NCBI GenBank assembly: GCA_020443345.1
Contig: JAGRIH010000052.1
Location: 2,137-40,264, forward strand
Reading direction: 5' to 3'
DNA: 38,128 nucleotides
From: Halioglobus sp.
GTDB lineage: Bacteria; Pseudomonadota; Gammaproteobacteria; Pseudomonadales; Halieaceae
Each line of letters begins with the position of its first letter. The first letter of the stretch is position 1. The notes under the pieces were generated by a model that had not been told where the DNA came from, made no database searches, and saw only the letters and a list, made by a program, of their open reading frames with translations. Of the stretch, positions 17,511-25,764 are shown one piece after another. A program made the position numbers and the translations under genes.

Positions 17511-19190
17511 ATGAGCGACTATCCCATGGCACGCGCCTGTGCCGCCGAGACCCACCAGGTGGACAACATGCCGCCGGTGCTGGAAAACTACAACCTGTTT
17601 ACGGGCGACGCGACGCTGCGCGAGGCAGTGCGCCGCGAAGGCGCCGCCTGGGCGCAGGACAACCTCACCGCGTTTGGCGGCCGCTGCGGCAGCACCCAGT
17701 GGATCGGGCGCGGCTTTGACGCCAACCGCGTAAAACCCGTGCTGGAAACCCACGACCGCTACGGCCAGCGCATCGATGAGGTGGTGTTTCACCCCGCCTA
17801 TCACGAGCTGATGGCCAGTTCGCTGGCCCAGGGCCTGGCCGGCTCGCCCTGGGCCGAACCGCGGGCGGGCGCGCACGTGGCGCGCGCGGCGGGCAGCTAT
17901 ATGATGGTGCAGGTGGAGGCCGGGCACGGCTGCCCCGTTACCATGACTTTCGCCTCGGTCCCCACCCTGCAAAAGCAGCCGGATATTGCGCAGCAGTGGC
18001 TGCCCAAAGTCCTCTCGCGCGACTACGACCCGCGCAACGTGCCCCACACGCAAAAGCAGGCGGTCACCATCGGCATGGCGATGACCGAAAAACAGGGCGG
18101 CAGCGACGTGCGCCGCAATACCACGCGCGCCTATCCCATCGGCCAGGGCGGTCCCGGCGCGGTCTACGAACTGGTGGGGCACAAGTATTTTGTCTCCGCT
18201 CCCATGTGCGACGCCTTCCTGGTGCTGGCCCAGGCCGGGGGCGGCCTGTCCTGTTTTCTGGTGCCGCGCTGGCGTGAGGACGGCAGCAAGAACCCGCTGC
18301 AGGTGCTGCGCCTGAAGGACAAGATGGGTAACGCCTCCAACGCCTCCTCCGAGACTGAACTGCGCGGCGCCCTCGGCTGGCTGATCGGCGAGGAGGGGCG
18401 CGGTGTGGCCAACATTCTGGAAATGGTCGCAATGACCCGCTTCGACTGCCTGGTGGCCTCCGCCGGCGGCATGCGCGGGCACATGACCCAGATCATCCAC
18501 CACCTCAGCCATCGGGAGGCCTTTGGGCGCAGGCTCGATCGCCAGCCGCTGATGCGCAATGTGCTGGCGGACCTGGAGCTGGAAGCGGAGGCGGCCACCC
18601 ACCTGGCGCTGCGGGTCGCCCGGGCGCTGGACGAAGCGGCGGACGGTGACGAAGAGGCCGCCAGCTTCTCGCGCATCGCCATCGCGGTGGGCAAGTACTG
18701 GGTGTGCAAGCGCCAGCCGGGCCACGCCTACGAAGCCATGGAGTGTATCGGCGGTTCGGGGGTGATGGAAAACAGTATCATGGCCCGCCTCTACCGGGAG
18801 GCGCCGATCAACACCATCTGGGAGGGCTCGGGCAATGTGCAGTGCCTCGACGTGCTGCGGGCCATGCGCAAGGACCCGCACGCGCTGGATGCGTTCCTGA
18901 ACGAGGTAGAGCACGGCGGCGGCCTCGACCCGCGACTGGACGCGTACACCGCGGCCCTGCGCACCGCGTGCCGCGACCGGGAGGAGGTGGAGTACCGCGC
19001 TCGCGACGTGGTGCAGAGAATGGCGCTCGCCCTGCAGGCCTCGCTGTTGCTGCGGCAGGGGCCACCGGCGGTGGCCGAGGCGTTTTGCGCCGCCCGCCTG
19101 GGGGCGGTTGCGGGCCACACTTATGGCACGCTGCCTCAGTCAATAAACTGCGCGGCCATTATCGATCGCGGGCGCGTCGGTATCACCTAG
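17511..19190 (+). CDS. aidB: AidB-like acyl-CoA dehydrogenase
   Basis: 559 residues. The layout matches AidB: FAD-binding segments TIGMAMTEKQGGSDVRRNTT and YELVGHKYFVSAPMCDAFLVL, the KDKMGNASNASSE block, and the catalytic-glutamate motif INTIWEGSGNVQ (about E438; E425 in E. coli AidB). AidB is a flavoprotein of the acyl-CoA dehydrogenase family linked to alkylation stress that has weak isovaleryl-CoA dehydrogenase activity and binds DNA through its C-terminal domain. The ATG has a strong GGGGGGAA site. It follows dinG after 56 bp, possibly in the same transcript. The physiological substrate is uncertain. Confidence 0.88.
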   Translation: MSDYPMARACAAETHQVDNMPPVLENYNLFTGDATLREAVRREGAAWAQDNLTAFGGRCGSTQWIGRGFDANRVKPVLETHDRYGQRIDEVVFHPAYHELMASSLAQGLAGSPWAEPRAGAHVARAAGSYMMVQVEAGHGCPVTMTFASVPTLQKQPDIAQQWLPKVLSRDYDPRNVPHTQKQAVTIGMAMTEKQGGSDVRRNTTRAYPIGQGGPGAVYELVGHKYFVSAPMCDAFLVLAQAGGGLSCFLVPRWREDGSKNPLQVLRLKDKMGNASNASSETELRGALGWLIGEEGRGVANILEMVAMTRFDCLVASAGGMRGHMTQIIHHLSHREAFGRRLDRQPLMRNVLADLELEAEAATHLALRVARALDEAADGDEEAASFSRIAIAVGKYWVCKRQPGHAYEAMECIGGSGVMENSIMARLYREAPINTIWEGSGNVQCLDVLRAMRKDPHALDAFLNEVEHGGGLDPRLDAYTAALRTACRDREEVEYRARDVVQRMALALQASLLLRQGPPAVAEAFCAARLGAVAGHTYGTLPQSINCAAIIDRGRVGIT

Positions 19191-19234
19191 CAGTCGCGGC
19201 GCCTGTCACCTGTCAATGGGTGGCGCCCGGCGCG

Positions 19235-19693
19235 CTACTGGTCTTCGTGCACCATGTAATCCACGGCTGCCTTGACTTCTTCGTCGCTCAAGTTCGCGAA
19301 GCCGCCCCGGGGCGGCATGAAGCCCGTGTCGCCGTTGAATCCGTCGATTGCGTGCTGGTGCAGCGTCTTGATGTCCCGGGCCAGCCGCGGCGCCCACGCC
19401 GCCTTGTCCCCCAGCTTGGGTGCGCCCGCCGCTCCGGTTCCGTGACAGGCGAAGCAGTTGGCGCTGTAGATCTTCTTACCGAGTGCAAGGGTCTGGGCCG
19501 AGGGTACGGTGGCGTCCGCTACCGCACCCTCGCCTGCTGTGCTGCCCGCTGCATCATTCGCCGTTGTGGCCGCAGTGGCGCTCGCGTTCGCTGTGCTTGC
19601 GCTTGCAGTCTCTGCGGCGGAGCGATCTTCCTGTTTACTGCATGCGGCCGTTACCAGCAGCAGTGCGGCGAGGAGAGTCAGGGTCTTGTACAT
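19235..19693 (-). CDS. c5-type cytochrome, predicted lipoprotein
   Basis: 152 residues. A signal peptide ends in a lipobox (LLVTAAC, Cys18), so the protein is probably lipid-anchored on the periplasmic side. An Ala/Thr-rich linker (about 19-70) is followed by a class I cytochrome c domain with CFACH (80-84) as the haem site and Met126 in GFMPPRGG as the likely sixth ligand, as in cytochrome c5. It would carry electrons in the periplasm. GGAG lies 9 bp before the ATG. It converges with aidB; redox partners are not encoded nearby. Confidence 0.9.
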   Translation of the reverse strand: MYKTLTLLAALLLVTAACSKQEDRSAAETASASTANASATAATTANDAAGSTAGEGAVADATVPSAQTLALGKKIYSANCFACHGTGAAGAPKLGDKAAWAPRLARDIKTLHQHAIDGFNGDTGFMPPRGGFANLSDEEVKAAVDYMVHEDQ

Positions 19694-19950
19694 GGGGTTG
19701 TTCTCCGTGGATTGGCATGGTTTGATCTACATGCGCTCGAGTCAGACTGTACACCCGATCGACGGGGATACGCCAGTACTGGGATAAGCCTTTGTTGCCT
19801 GTTCCGGTGGCTCAGGGACGACGAACTGGAACCCGTCAACCCGGTGGCGCGCGAGGCCGGCCTCGCGACAGATGCCGTGACGCACAGCGCGGCGCGCCGC
19901 ACCTTCCACCGGGCGAGTCGGCCCCTGTGTCGTGCGCTTTCTCCCGCTGA
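19694..19950. other. Intergenic region with nested palindromes
   Basis: 257 bp between two minus-strand genes. It contains a perfect 18-bp palindrome CGCGAGGCCGGCCTCGCG (19850-19867), a perfect 12-bp palindrome GCGGCGCGCCGC (19889-19900), and an outer arm pair CCCGGTGG/CCACCGGG (19840-19847 and 19906-19913). No T-run follows, so it is not a classical terminator. No gene is supported. Confidence 0.5.
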
Positions 19951-21003
19951 TTATATCACCTGTTTCAGCCCCGCCATTACCGGCCCCATGCTGGCAAACA
20001 TACGCCGCTGCCGCTCCTGCAGCTCGGGGTAGGGCGGACCAAAAACGATATTCACGCTGGTGGCAATGCCGCCGTAGCGCTGCGCCAGCTTGGCGGGCAG
20101 GTCGTCGATCATGGCGACGATGGCGAGGGTTTCCAGCATCTCGTCGCTGATCAGTGCCGGCATGTCGTCCCAGCGGTTCGCCTGGGACAAACGCACCAGC
20201 TCGGCGCCCAGCTCTGCCCAGCCGTGATGTTCCATCACCGCCGAGTAAGTCCGGGTGGCCGCGTAGTAGGAGATGTGTTTGCGAATCAGTTCACGGGATG
20301 CGGCAAACTCCTGCTCGGTGCTGCCGGTGACAAAAAACGGATTGACTGCAAAGTCGATATCGGCGATATCGCGACCGGCGGCCTCCGCCCCCTTTGCTAC
20401 AGCCGGGCGAATCACTTCCTTCAGGTAGCTGGGCGTATTCAGTGGATGCATCCGGATACCATCCGCCAGCTCCCCCGCCAGACGGCAGTTATAGGTGTTT
20501 ACCGCCGCCAAATAAATCGGCACGGTTTCTACGCCCGCGATCGGGCCGGGGTTAAAAAATGGGGTGCTGAGGGTGTATTGATAGTGTTCGCCACGGAAAT
20601 TTGGTTCTTCCCCCGTATTGAAATTGTGGAATATGGCCTTCAGGCATTGCACGTACTCGCGCAGCCTGGGACCGGGCGGCGAGGGCCACGCGGTGGAATA
20701 GCGGCGCACGTTATGGCCTTTGACCTGGGTGCCCAGCCCCAGCACAAAGCGCCCCCCGGAGAATCGCTGCAGATCCCAGGCCATCTGCGCGGTCACGAAG
20801 GGGCTGCGTGGAAACGAGATGGCCACGCCCGTACCGATGCGGGCGCGGCGCGTGTGCTCGGCCAGTATCATTTGCGGCAGAAACGGATCGTGTCCCGCCT
20901 CGGGCACCAGGATGGAGTCGTAGCCCATCTCATCCAGTTCACGGGCGTGGCGCGCCAGCTCCTCGATCGTTTCCGGAGCGGTAATGGTTGCCTCTACTTT
21001 CAT
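19951..21003 (-). CDS. LLM-class F420-dependent-type oxidoreductase
   Basis: 350 residues of the luciferase-like monooxygenase superfamily, resembling the MSMEG_2256-type group of probable F420-dependent oxidoreductases. Typical blocks are MGYDSILVPEAGHDPF, ARIGTGVAISFPRSPF, DLQRFSGGRFVLGLGTQVKGHNVRRY, VPIYLAAVNTYNCRLAGELADG. The fold is a TIM barrel binding a flavin or deazaflavin. Whether this organism makes F420 cannot be seen, so the cofactor is unproven. The ATG at 21001-21003 gives MKVEATITAPETIEEL; an earlier in-frame start lacks support. Members occur in catabolic clusters for steroids, terpenoids and fatty acids, which suits the genes to the right. Confidence 0.82.
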   Translation of the reverse strand: MKVEATITAPETIEELARHARELDEMGYDSILVPEAGHDPFLPQMILAEHTRRARIGTGVAISFPRSPFVTAQMAWDLQRFSGGRFVLGLGTQVKGHNVRRYSTAWPSPPGPRLREYVQCLKAIFHNFNTGEEPNFRGEHYQYTLSTPFFNPGPIAGVETVPIYLAAVNTYNCRLAGELADGIRMHPLNTPSYLKEVIRPAVAKGAEAAGRDIADIDFAVNPFFVTGSTEQEFAASRELIRKHISYYAATRTYSAVMEHHGWAELGAELVRLSQANRWDDMPALISDEMLETLAIVAMIDDLPAKLAQRYGGIATSVNIVFGPPYPELQERQRRMFASMGPVMAGLKQVI

Positions 21004-21128
21004 CTCTACACCCCATAAATTCTGTACAGTCTCAAGTCTCTGATCATCGAAATGGCGACCTGCGCCGGCGCCCGCCACGGCTTTTGTCCGCGCTCAGCTG
21101 CTCCCGGGCGTCGTCTCCCCTGACCGCC

Positions 21129-22646
21129 TCAAGAGCGCGCATCGCCTTGCAGCGCCACGTACTTTTGCGGTGCTTTTTTTAGCCAGTGAGCCTCCTCTAT
21201 CTCCAGGTCGTGCAGTATGCGGTCCAGTGTACGACCGATACGGGTTGTGGTGGCGATCGCCGGAATTTTCGGCCAGGTCGCCCGCTCTCCTGCCAGCAAT
21301 AAATCGATCATCTCCTCCTCGTTGAGCACTTTAAGAATCAGACGCAGCCGCGACAGGCCGTAGCCCGGAAAAATGTTGATATCCGCGGTAAACTGCTGGT
21401 CAATCAGGGCGTTGAGGGTATTCAGTGTCGCACCCAGTCGTGGTCCGATAGAGGCGCGGTGCTGGATCAGATCGAGACAACCTCGTGTCATCTGCTTGGT
21501 GGCGGCCACAGAGGCATCGGACACGATCTTGCGGATGCCCGGTTTCAGGTTCGGTTCCCGGCCGAGTCCGGGCATCACCTGGCTCACGATAAAATGGTTC
21601 ACGCCGTACATTCGCGCCAGGCGTTTGGCCGGTAGATCCTGAGAAAACGACCCGTCAATCCACCGGCGCGATGGCAAGTAGGGTTTGATGTACCCATCGG
21701 CATCCTTGGCTTGTAGTTGTACCGCCGGTAAAACGCCGGGCAGCGCAGAACTGGCCATGACCGCCGAGAGAATGGTCACATTCGGGGAGGCGATATGGTT
21801 GAGCAGGCGCGAGGTTTGTTTGGGTTCGGCAGGCGAGATAGTGATATTGATGCTGCGTCCGGTTTTTTCATAGGCTTCCAGGAAGGTCATATCCGGGATA
21901 GTCCGTCTCATTTCCCGCTTGATCGCCTTAATGTCCGCATCGGTTTGCTTGCCGAAGCCCAAAGAGATGTTTTCCCGGTTAGTGGTTAGGTCCCGAGCCA
22001 GTTGATTGTTCTTGAAAAGGGCGAGAAACTCCTCATCTGTTCGGGTTCCCACAATAGCCGCGACATAGGCGCCGGCACTGGCGCCGGAAATAATCGAAGG
22101 ACACAGCGCCTGTTCGATCAATGCCTTGAGCACGCCCAGGTGGAAGAAACCCAAGGTGCCGCCGCCGCTCAGCATCAGGGCGGAGCGCCCATAACAGTGG
22201 CTGGCACGCTGGAAGAATTCGCTTCTCTGACTCAAGGGAATGGTCGCTTGACAGTTGCGAGACAGATAACTCAGCGAGTCACAGATCTCCTCGATATAGT
22301 CTTCAATCTGGTGTTTGGTGCCGCACTTGGCGCGTTGGTAGAGTTGGAATTTCCCCATTCCCGCCATGTTGCCGTGAATGCCTTCGTGAAGAACGAACAG
22401 TAGCCGCTGACCGTCCCCTTTCTGGCGCAGGCGGCGCAAGCGCTGCAGGCGAAAGTTGACATTGCTGTGATCGTAAAGTCGTGTTTCCAGCTTGTTTCGC
22501 CACTTGTCGGCGCCTGTCTTCCGGTCGTGGGATGCTGCTAGTTCCAACCATTGCTCGTAGTTTTTGGCACTGGCCATCTGCTGTTCCAGTTTGCGCAACG
22601 ATCGGGGCTGTCGCTTCATATTCCCGTAGTTCATAGAATTGCTCAT
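21129..22646 (-). CDS. Patatin-like phospholipase with DUF3336 N-terminal domain
   Basis: 505 residues. The N-terminal about 150 residues match the DUF3336 domain found in eukaryotic and bacterial TAG lipases. A patatin domain follows: oxyanion motif GGGTLG (161-166), nucleophile elbow GASAG (188-192, Ser190), and DGS with Asp331 completing the Ser-Asp dyad. Such enzymes hydrolyse acylglycerols or phospholipids, here perhaps releasing fatty acids for the acyl-CoA enzymes nearby. Start choice is uncertain: a TATAAT at 22658-22663 (minus strand) lies only 12 bp before the first ATG, so Met5 (22634) or Met10 (22619) may be used. From here rightward base composition is less GC-rich. Confidence 0.85.
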   Translation of the reverse strand: MSNSMNYGNMKRQPRSLRKLEQQMASAKNYEQWLELAASHDRKTGADKWRNKLETRLYDHSNVNFRLQRLRRLRQKGDGQRLLFVLHEGIHGNMAGMGKFQLYQRAKCGTKHQIEDYIEEICDSLSYLSRNCQATIPLSQRSEFFQRASHCYGRSALMLSGGGTLGFFHLGVLKALIEQALCPSIISGASAGAYVAAIVGTRTDEEFLALFKNNQLARDLTTNRENISLGFGKQTDADIKAIKREMRRTIPDMTFLEAYEKTGRSINITISPAEPKQTSRLLNHIASPNVTILSAVMASSALPGVLPAVQLQAKDADGYIKPYLPSRRWIDGSFSQDLPAKRLARMYGVNHFIVSQVMPGLGREPNLKPGIRKIVSDASVAATKQMTRGCLDLIQHRASIGPRLGATLNTLNALIDQQFTADINIFPGYGLSRLRLILKVLNEEEMIDLLLAGERATWPKIPAIATTTRIGRTLDRILHDLEIEEAHWLKKAPQKYVALQGDARS

Positions 22647-22968
22647 TTCAATTTCTCATTATATTGGGAGCGAGACCGGCTCTGTTACGGTTCGCATCAT
22701 GCCGTCAGCTAGCTGCCCCAAAAACAGATATCTGCCTTGCGGATCGAAAGCTAAAACCAAATTCCGATTCCAGTTGCAGAGCGTCCATCTGTCCAGACTT
22801 GATGGCGTCGTCCTTCACCTCATTTGCGGGCGTATCTATCGCGGTCCATCAGTACCGGTTCTATACCGTATTTATCCCATGAGGCGTAAAAACCGTCGGG
22901 CGTGTTGGCCTTTTCCAATCACCATTCGGTGAGTTCATCACGCAGCTTTGCGAAGCCGGGCCATCATT
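22647..22968. other. Intergenic region holding a gene remnant
   Basis: About 322 bp between the patatin and WS/DGAT genes, both on the minus strand. The part next to WS/DGAT (22820-22961) keeps a protein-like reading frame with an internal stop; see the pseudogene entry. The rest shows a TATAAT close to the patatin start and nothing else that I can support. Confidence 0.5.
22820..22961 (-). pseudogene. Remnant of a protein C-terminus, interrupted by a stop
   Basis: Reading the minus strand just after the WS/DGAT stop, one frame gives PGFAKLRDELTEW, a TGA at 22919-22921, then LEKANTPDGFYASWDKYGIE and a tail ending DRDRYARK before a TGA at 22820-22822. The composition and the natural-looking ending resemble the last 45 or so residues of a real protein with a Trp codon mutated to TGA. 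There is no start codon or ribosome binding site. I do not recognise the parent family. A chance open frame remains possible. Confidence 0.35.
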
Positions 22969-24429
22969 TCATCGAGCTTTCTTTTTTGCTGTGCGCGCTT
23001 TACGGGGTAGACAAGCAGCGCACAGTTCCCTGTAGGATGTCTCGATGCATTCGGTATAAAACTCGGGATCCGGCATCACGTCGCGACAGGAGATAAACGC
23101 CAGTGTGACGGTGCCCTTATTGTTCATCACCAGGCTGTTGACGGTATGAAATAAGCCCATGCCAGGAGTCAGCGGACCAAGACCAAATGAGTCGACAATT
23201 TGAGCGCCGCACAGATAGAGCTGAACAGGTGACCCGGGCACATTGGTAACGGTGACGTTCATTAGCACGTTTTTTTCAGGTATTCGCGCTGCTGCCAGGA
23301 CTTTCATCGTCATGGCTTGCAATGCACTCGGTACGCTTTCCGAAAAGTCGACCATCGCGCGCGCCCCTTGCGCCTGTAGATGAGCCTTGGCGTTCAGTGC
23401 TTCTGCGTGAACTTTCTGCAAGCGCTCCATGGGATTTTCGACGTCAGTACACAGACTGGTTGTCATCACCGCGATCATATTACCTTCCCTGTCCTTCTCC
23501 GTTTCATCGCGCACATTGACTGGACAGCCCGTCACCAGGGACTGTTCCGGCAATTCCGCCTTTTCCTGAAGGTATTTACGCAATGCACCCCCGACGATCG
23601 TCAGCACCACGTCATTGATGGTGGCTCCTGCCACTGAATTCTTGATGCGCCGGAGGGAATCGAAATCAAACTTGGTCGCGTCGACCACCCGTTTTGCGCT
23701 CAACTCGCCATTGAATCGGGTTGTGGGGATTTTGCCAAGCGCTTGAAACGCACCGGCTTCAAGCCCCTCCTTGACGCGCTTGCGCGACGCCAACATGCTT
23801 TTACCCATACCCAGCATCTGGCCCGGCTTGCGCAGGCCGTTGAGATAGGCTCTGGTAAGCATGCTGATGTTGGATGGGGCTTTTCCCGGCTTCCAGGGCC
23901 TCGGCGGATGCGCCGTTTCGGGGATCGGACTGACATCGTTAAACGCGCCAATAAACGTCTGGCCGGATGCCCCATCGATTGCGCAGTGATGCACTTTAAG
24001 GTACAGGGCAAAACATGCAGGTGGAAACCTGTCCACATTATCCAAGCCCTCGATGATATAGGCTTCCCACAGCGGCCGCCCGAAGTCCAGCGGTCGTGAA
24101 TGCAGTTCCGCAATCTGGTTACAAAACTGTCGCCAGTCTCCGGGCCTGGGTAAGCCGATATGCCGAAGGTGATATCCTAGATCGAAGTCGGGATCATCCA
24201 CCCAGTAGGGTTGATCCAGATTGAAAGGTACCTCGGCGAGTTTGCGGCGGAAAATCGGGGAACGGTCGAGACGGCTCTCAAACATGGCCAGAATATCCGT
24301 GAAACGAACCACACCGTCGGGGCTGGTGGATGGATCGTAGATAGCTGCCCCACCGACCAGCATGGGGAAACCGTCGAGTTCCATGTGCAGAAACATGGCG
24401 TCCGGTCCACTGAGTTGCTTTGTCGTCAT
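22969..24429 (-). CDS. Wax ester synthase / diacylglycerol acyltransferase (WS/DGAT)
   Basis: 486 residues. The N-terminal catalytic domain begins QLSGPDAMFLHMELDGFPM and carries HHCAIDG at 147-153, the HHxxxDG active site that transfers acyl groups from acyl-CoA to fatty alcohols or diacylglycerol. The C-terminal DUF1298 half shows NINDVVL-like ATINDVVLTIVGGALR and NVPGSPVQLYLCGAQI. The products are storage wax esters or triacylglycerols. A near-consensus promoter lies about 207 nt upstream, giving an unusually long leader. The same-strand fatty acyl-CoA reductase 1.3 kb upstream could supply the alcohol, making this half of a wax-ester pathway. A Lys/Arg-rich tail ends the protein. Confidence 0.93.
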   Translation of the reverse strand: MTTKQLSGPDAMFLHMELDGFPMLVGGAAIYDPSTSPDGVVRFTDILAMFESRLDRSPIFRRKLAEVPFNLDQPYWVDDPDFDLGYHLRHIGLPRPGDWRQFCNQIAELHSRPLDFGRPLWEAYIIEGLDNVDRFPPACFALYLKVHHCAIDGASGQTFIGAFNDVSPIPETAHPPRPWKPGKAPSNISMLTRAYLNGLRKPGQMLGMGKSMLASRKRVKEGLEAGAFQALGKIPTTRFNGELSAKRVVDATKFDFDSLRRIKNSVAGATINDVVLTIVGGALRKYLQEKAELPEQSLVTGCPVNVRDETEKDREGNMIAVMTTSLCTDVENPMERLQKVHAEALNAKAHLQAQGARAMVDFSESVPSALQAMTMKVLAAARIPEKNVLMNVTVTNVPGSPVQLYLCGAQIVDSFGLGPLTPGMGLFHTVNSLVMNNKGTVTLAFISCRDVMPDPEFYTECIETSYRELCAACLPRKARTAKKKAR

Positions 24430-24642
24430 TTCAGTGTTCCTCTCGATTCCGATAATTCGATGTCACTAGGACCTGTTCACACAATTTGAGGTGGCCCTAA
24501 ATCACTTCGCGGTCTCTACTGCCAATTGCGCCGATGCGACCAGGCTCACTATCCTTAGTGGTGACTTATTCAAGTGCATGCTGCTCAGACGCACTTGCCC
24601 GTTTAGTTTGTTCGGCACCCGAGACGATCATTTACACAAACT

Positions 24643-24671
24643 ATTATAGTCGCCGAGCCGTTGCGGGACAA
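24643..24671 (-). promoter_or_regulatory. Sigma-70-like promoter for WS/DGAT
   Basis: On the minus strand TTGTCC (24666-24671), a 17-bp spacer and a perfect TATAAT (24643-24648). Transcription would start near 24636, leaving a leader of about 207 nt before the WS/DGAT ATG. Confidence 0.6.
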
Positions 24672-24728
24672 AGTAAAACAGGTAGAGGAAGTCCGCAGCC
24701 GATGAGCTGAGCGTCGAGTTCTGTAATT

Positions 24729-24757
24729 TTGTAATACTGACTGTTGCGACCTATACT
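24729..24757 (+). promoter_or_regulatory. Sigma-70-like promoter for the SDR gene
   Basis: TTGTAA (24729-24734), a 17-bp spacer and TATACT (24752-24757, five of six -10 matches). The predicted start near 24764 leaves a 27-nt leader before the GTG start codon. Confidence 0.6.
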
Positions 24758-24790
24758 TCTCACTTCTAAACCGCACAAAGAGGCGCATCA

Positions 24791-25552
24791 GTGGGAATTT
24801 ATGCGATGACCGGTAGCGCCAGCGGTATTGGCGCGGCGATCAGGCAGCGACTACTGGATGAAGGGCACCAGCTACTGGCAGTCGATTTGCACAGTGCCGA
24901 TATCAATGCCGATCTGTCAACCCCCGCGGGACGCCAGGCCGCAGTCGATACCATCAGGAATGCCGCTGGCGATGGACTGGATGGGTTTGTGGCCTGTGCG
25001 GGTGTGGGCTCACACATCACCGACCTACCGCTTATCGCTCAGGTGAACTACTTTGGGGCCGTAGAACTGGTGGAAGGCTTGCGTGAGCTGCTGGCCTTAA
25101 AGCGGGGTGCGGTAGTCATGATTTCGTCCAATTCCGCCCCCATGGCCACCAGTGCCGCCTACGTGGATGCGCTGTTGGCGAGTGATCTGGATGCTGTACT
25201 AAGGGCACTGGAGGAGATGGAGGGTAAAACGGCCTACTTTGGCTCTAAGCAAGCAGTCACCCGCTGGATGCGGCGAAATACGGCGGCCTACGCTAGTGAT
25301 GGTGTTCGCCTGAACGCCGTGGGCCCCGGTTATACGGAAACTCCCATGACTGCCGCCGTCGCGGATGATCCCAAGTTCAGAGACGGAATCCGACAGTTTC
25401 TGGCCTCCATCCCCGTGGGCCGCGCGGGACAACCCGCAGACATAGCGAGCGCAGTCAGCTTTCTGCTCAGCGAGAAAGCCAGTTTTATTTGTGGCGCCAT
25501 GTTGTTCGTGGATGGTGGTCACGACGCCATGTTGCGCCCCGATCAGTTCTAG
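24791..25552 (+). CDS. 3-alpha-hydroxysteroid dehydrogenase/carbonyl reductase-like SDR
   Basis: 253 residues, GTG start with AGAGGC 7 bp upstream. A classical-type short-chain dehydrogenase: nucleotide motif TGSASGIG (7-14), catalytic serine region MISSNSA (about 112-115), Tyr149 and Lys153 in AYFGSK. Several stretches match the HsdA enzyme of Comamonas testosteroni: INADLSTPAGR, VNYFGAVELVEGL, GVRLNAVGPGYTETP, and the ending GGHDAMLRPDQF. HsdA interconverts 3-alpha-hydroxy and 3-oxo steroids with NAD(H) and reduces other carbonyls. A steroid substrate is plausible here but not proven; family members also act on terpenoid alcohols. Its stop codon lies inside the left inverted repeat of the element downstream. 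Confidence 0.82.
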   Translation: MGIYAMTGSASGIGAAIRQRLLDEGHQLLAVDLHSADINADLSTPAGRQAAVDTIRNAAGDGLDGFVACAGVGSHITDLPLIAQVNYFGAVELVEGLRELLALKRGAVVMISSNSAPMATSAAYVDALLASDLDAVLRALEEMEGKTAYFGSKQAVTRWMRRNTAAYASDGVRLNAVGPGYTETPMTAAVADDPKFRDGIRQFLASIPVGRAGQPADIASAVSFLLSEKASFICGAMLFVDGGHDAMLRPDQF

Positions 25553-25756
25553 CCGCCATATCTCACCGATAGTTGGAATTCCCGTCGAGAGATCGTGCGC
25601 TGTACGGGATGTTCCGACTATGGGCATAGCCATGGCCGCGGGAGAAAAATGTCGTATAGCGTGCAAGGTCCGGCGAGCAAGCAACCCGGCTATCGACAGT
25701 GAAACGAAGGACATAACCCGTGATATGTCTGCCCATCGGCGGGATATGGCGGCTAG
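25549..25756. mobile_element. MITE-like element with 24-bp terminal inverted repeats
   Basis: A 208-bp stretch filling nearly the whole gap between the SDR and the acyl-CoA reductase. Its ends, 25549-25572 and 25733-25756, are inverted repeats beginning CTAGCCGCCATATC with 21 of 24 positions paired. If the first TA is target sequence, the ends are GCCGCCATATC flanked by TA, as in IS630/Tc1-type MITEs. Inside are an imperfect dyad (25569-25584 with 25605-25621) and a small hairpin GACATA/TATGTC in the right half (25709-25728). There is no transposase. Alternatively it may be a long-range structured terminator between convergent genes. Confidence 0.5.
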
Positions 25757-25764
25757 CGATGGCG

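Larger units (their letters stand above)
24430..24790. other. Divergent control region, WS/DGAT / SDR
   Basis: 361 bp with two back-to-back promoters (entered separately). Between the minus-strand promoter and the WS/DGAT ATG lie two dyads: CAAGTGC/GCACTTG (24571-24597) and CACTA-TCCT-TAGTG (24547-24560), both inside the predicted WS/DGAT leader. No gene with a plausible ribosome binding site was found. Confidence 0.6.

Noticed and set aside
25569-25621. The inner dyad as an integron attC site
   Set aside because: The expected RYYYAAC/GTTRRRY core boxes are absent and there is no cassette array or integrase.
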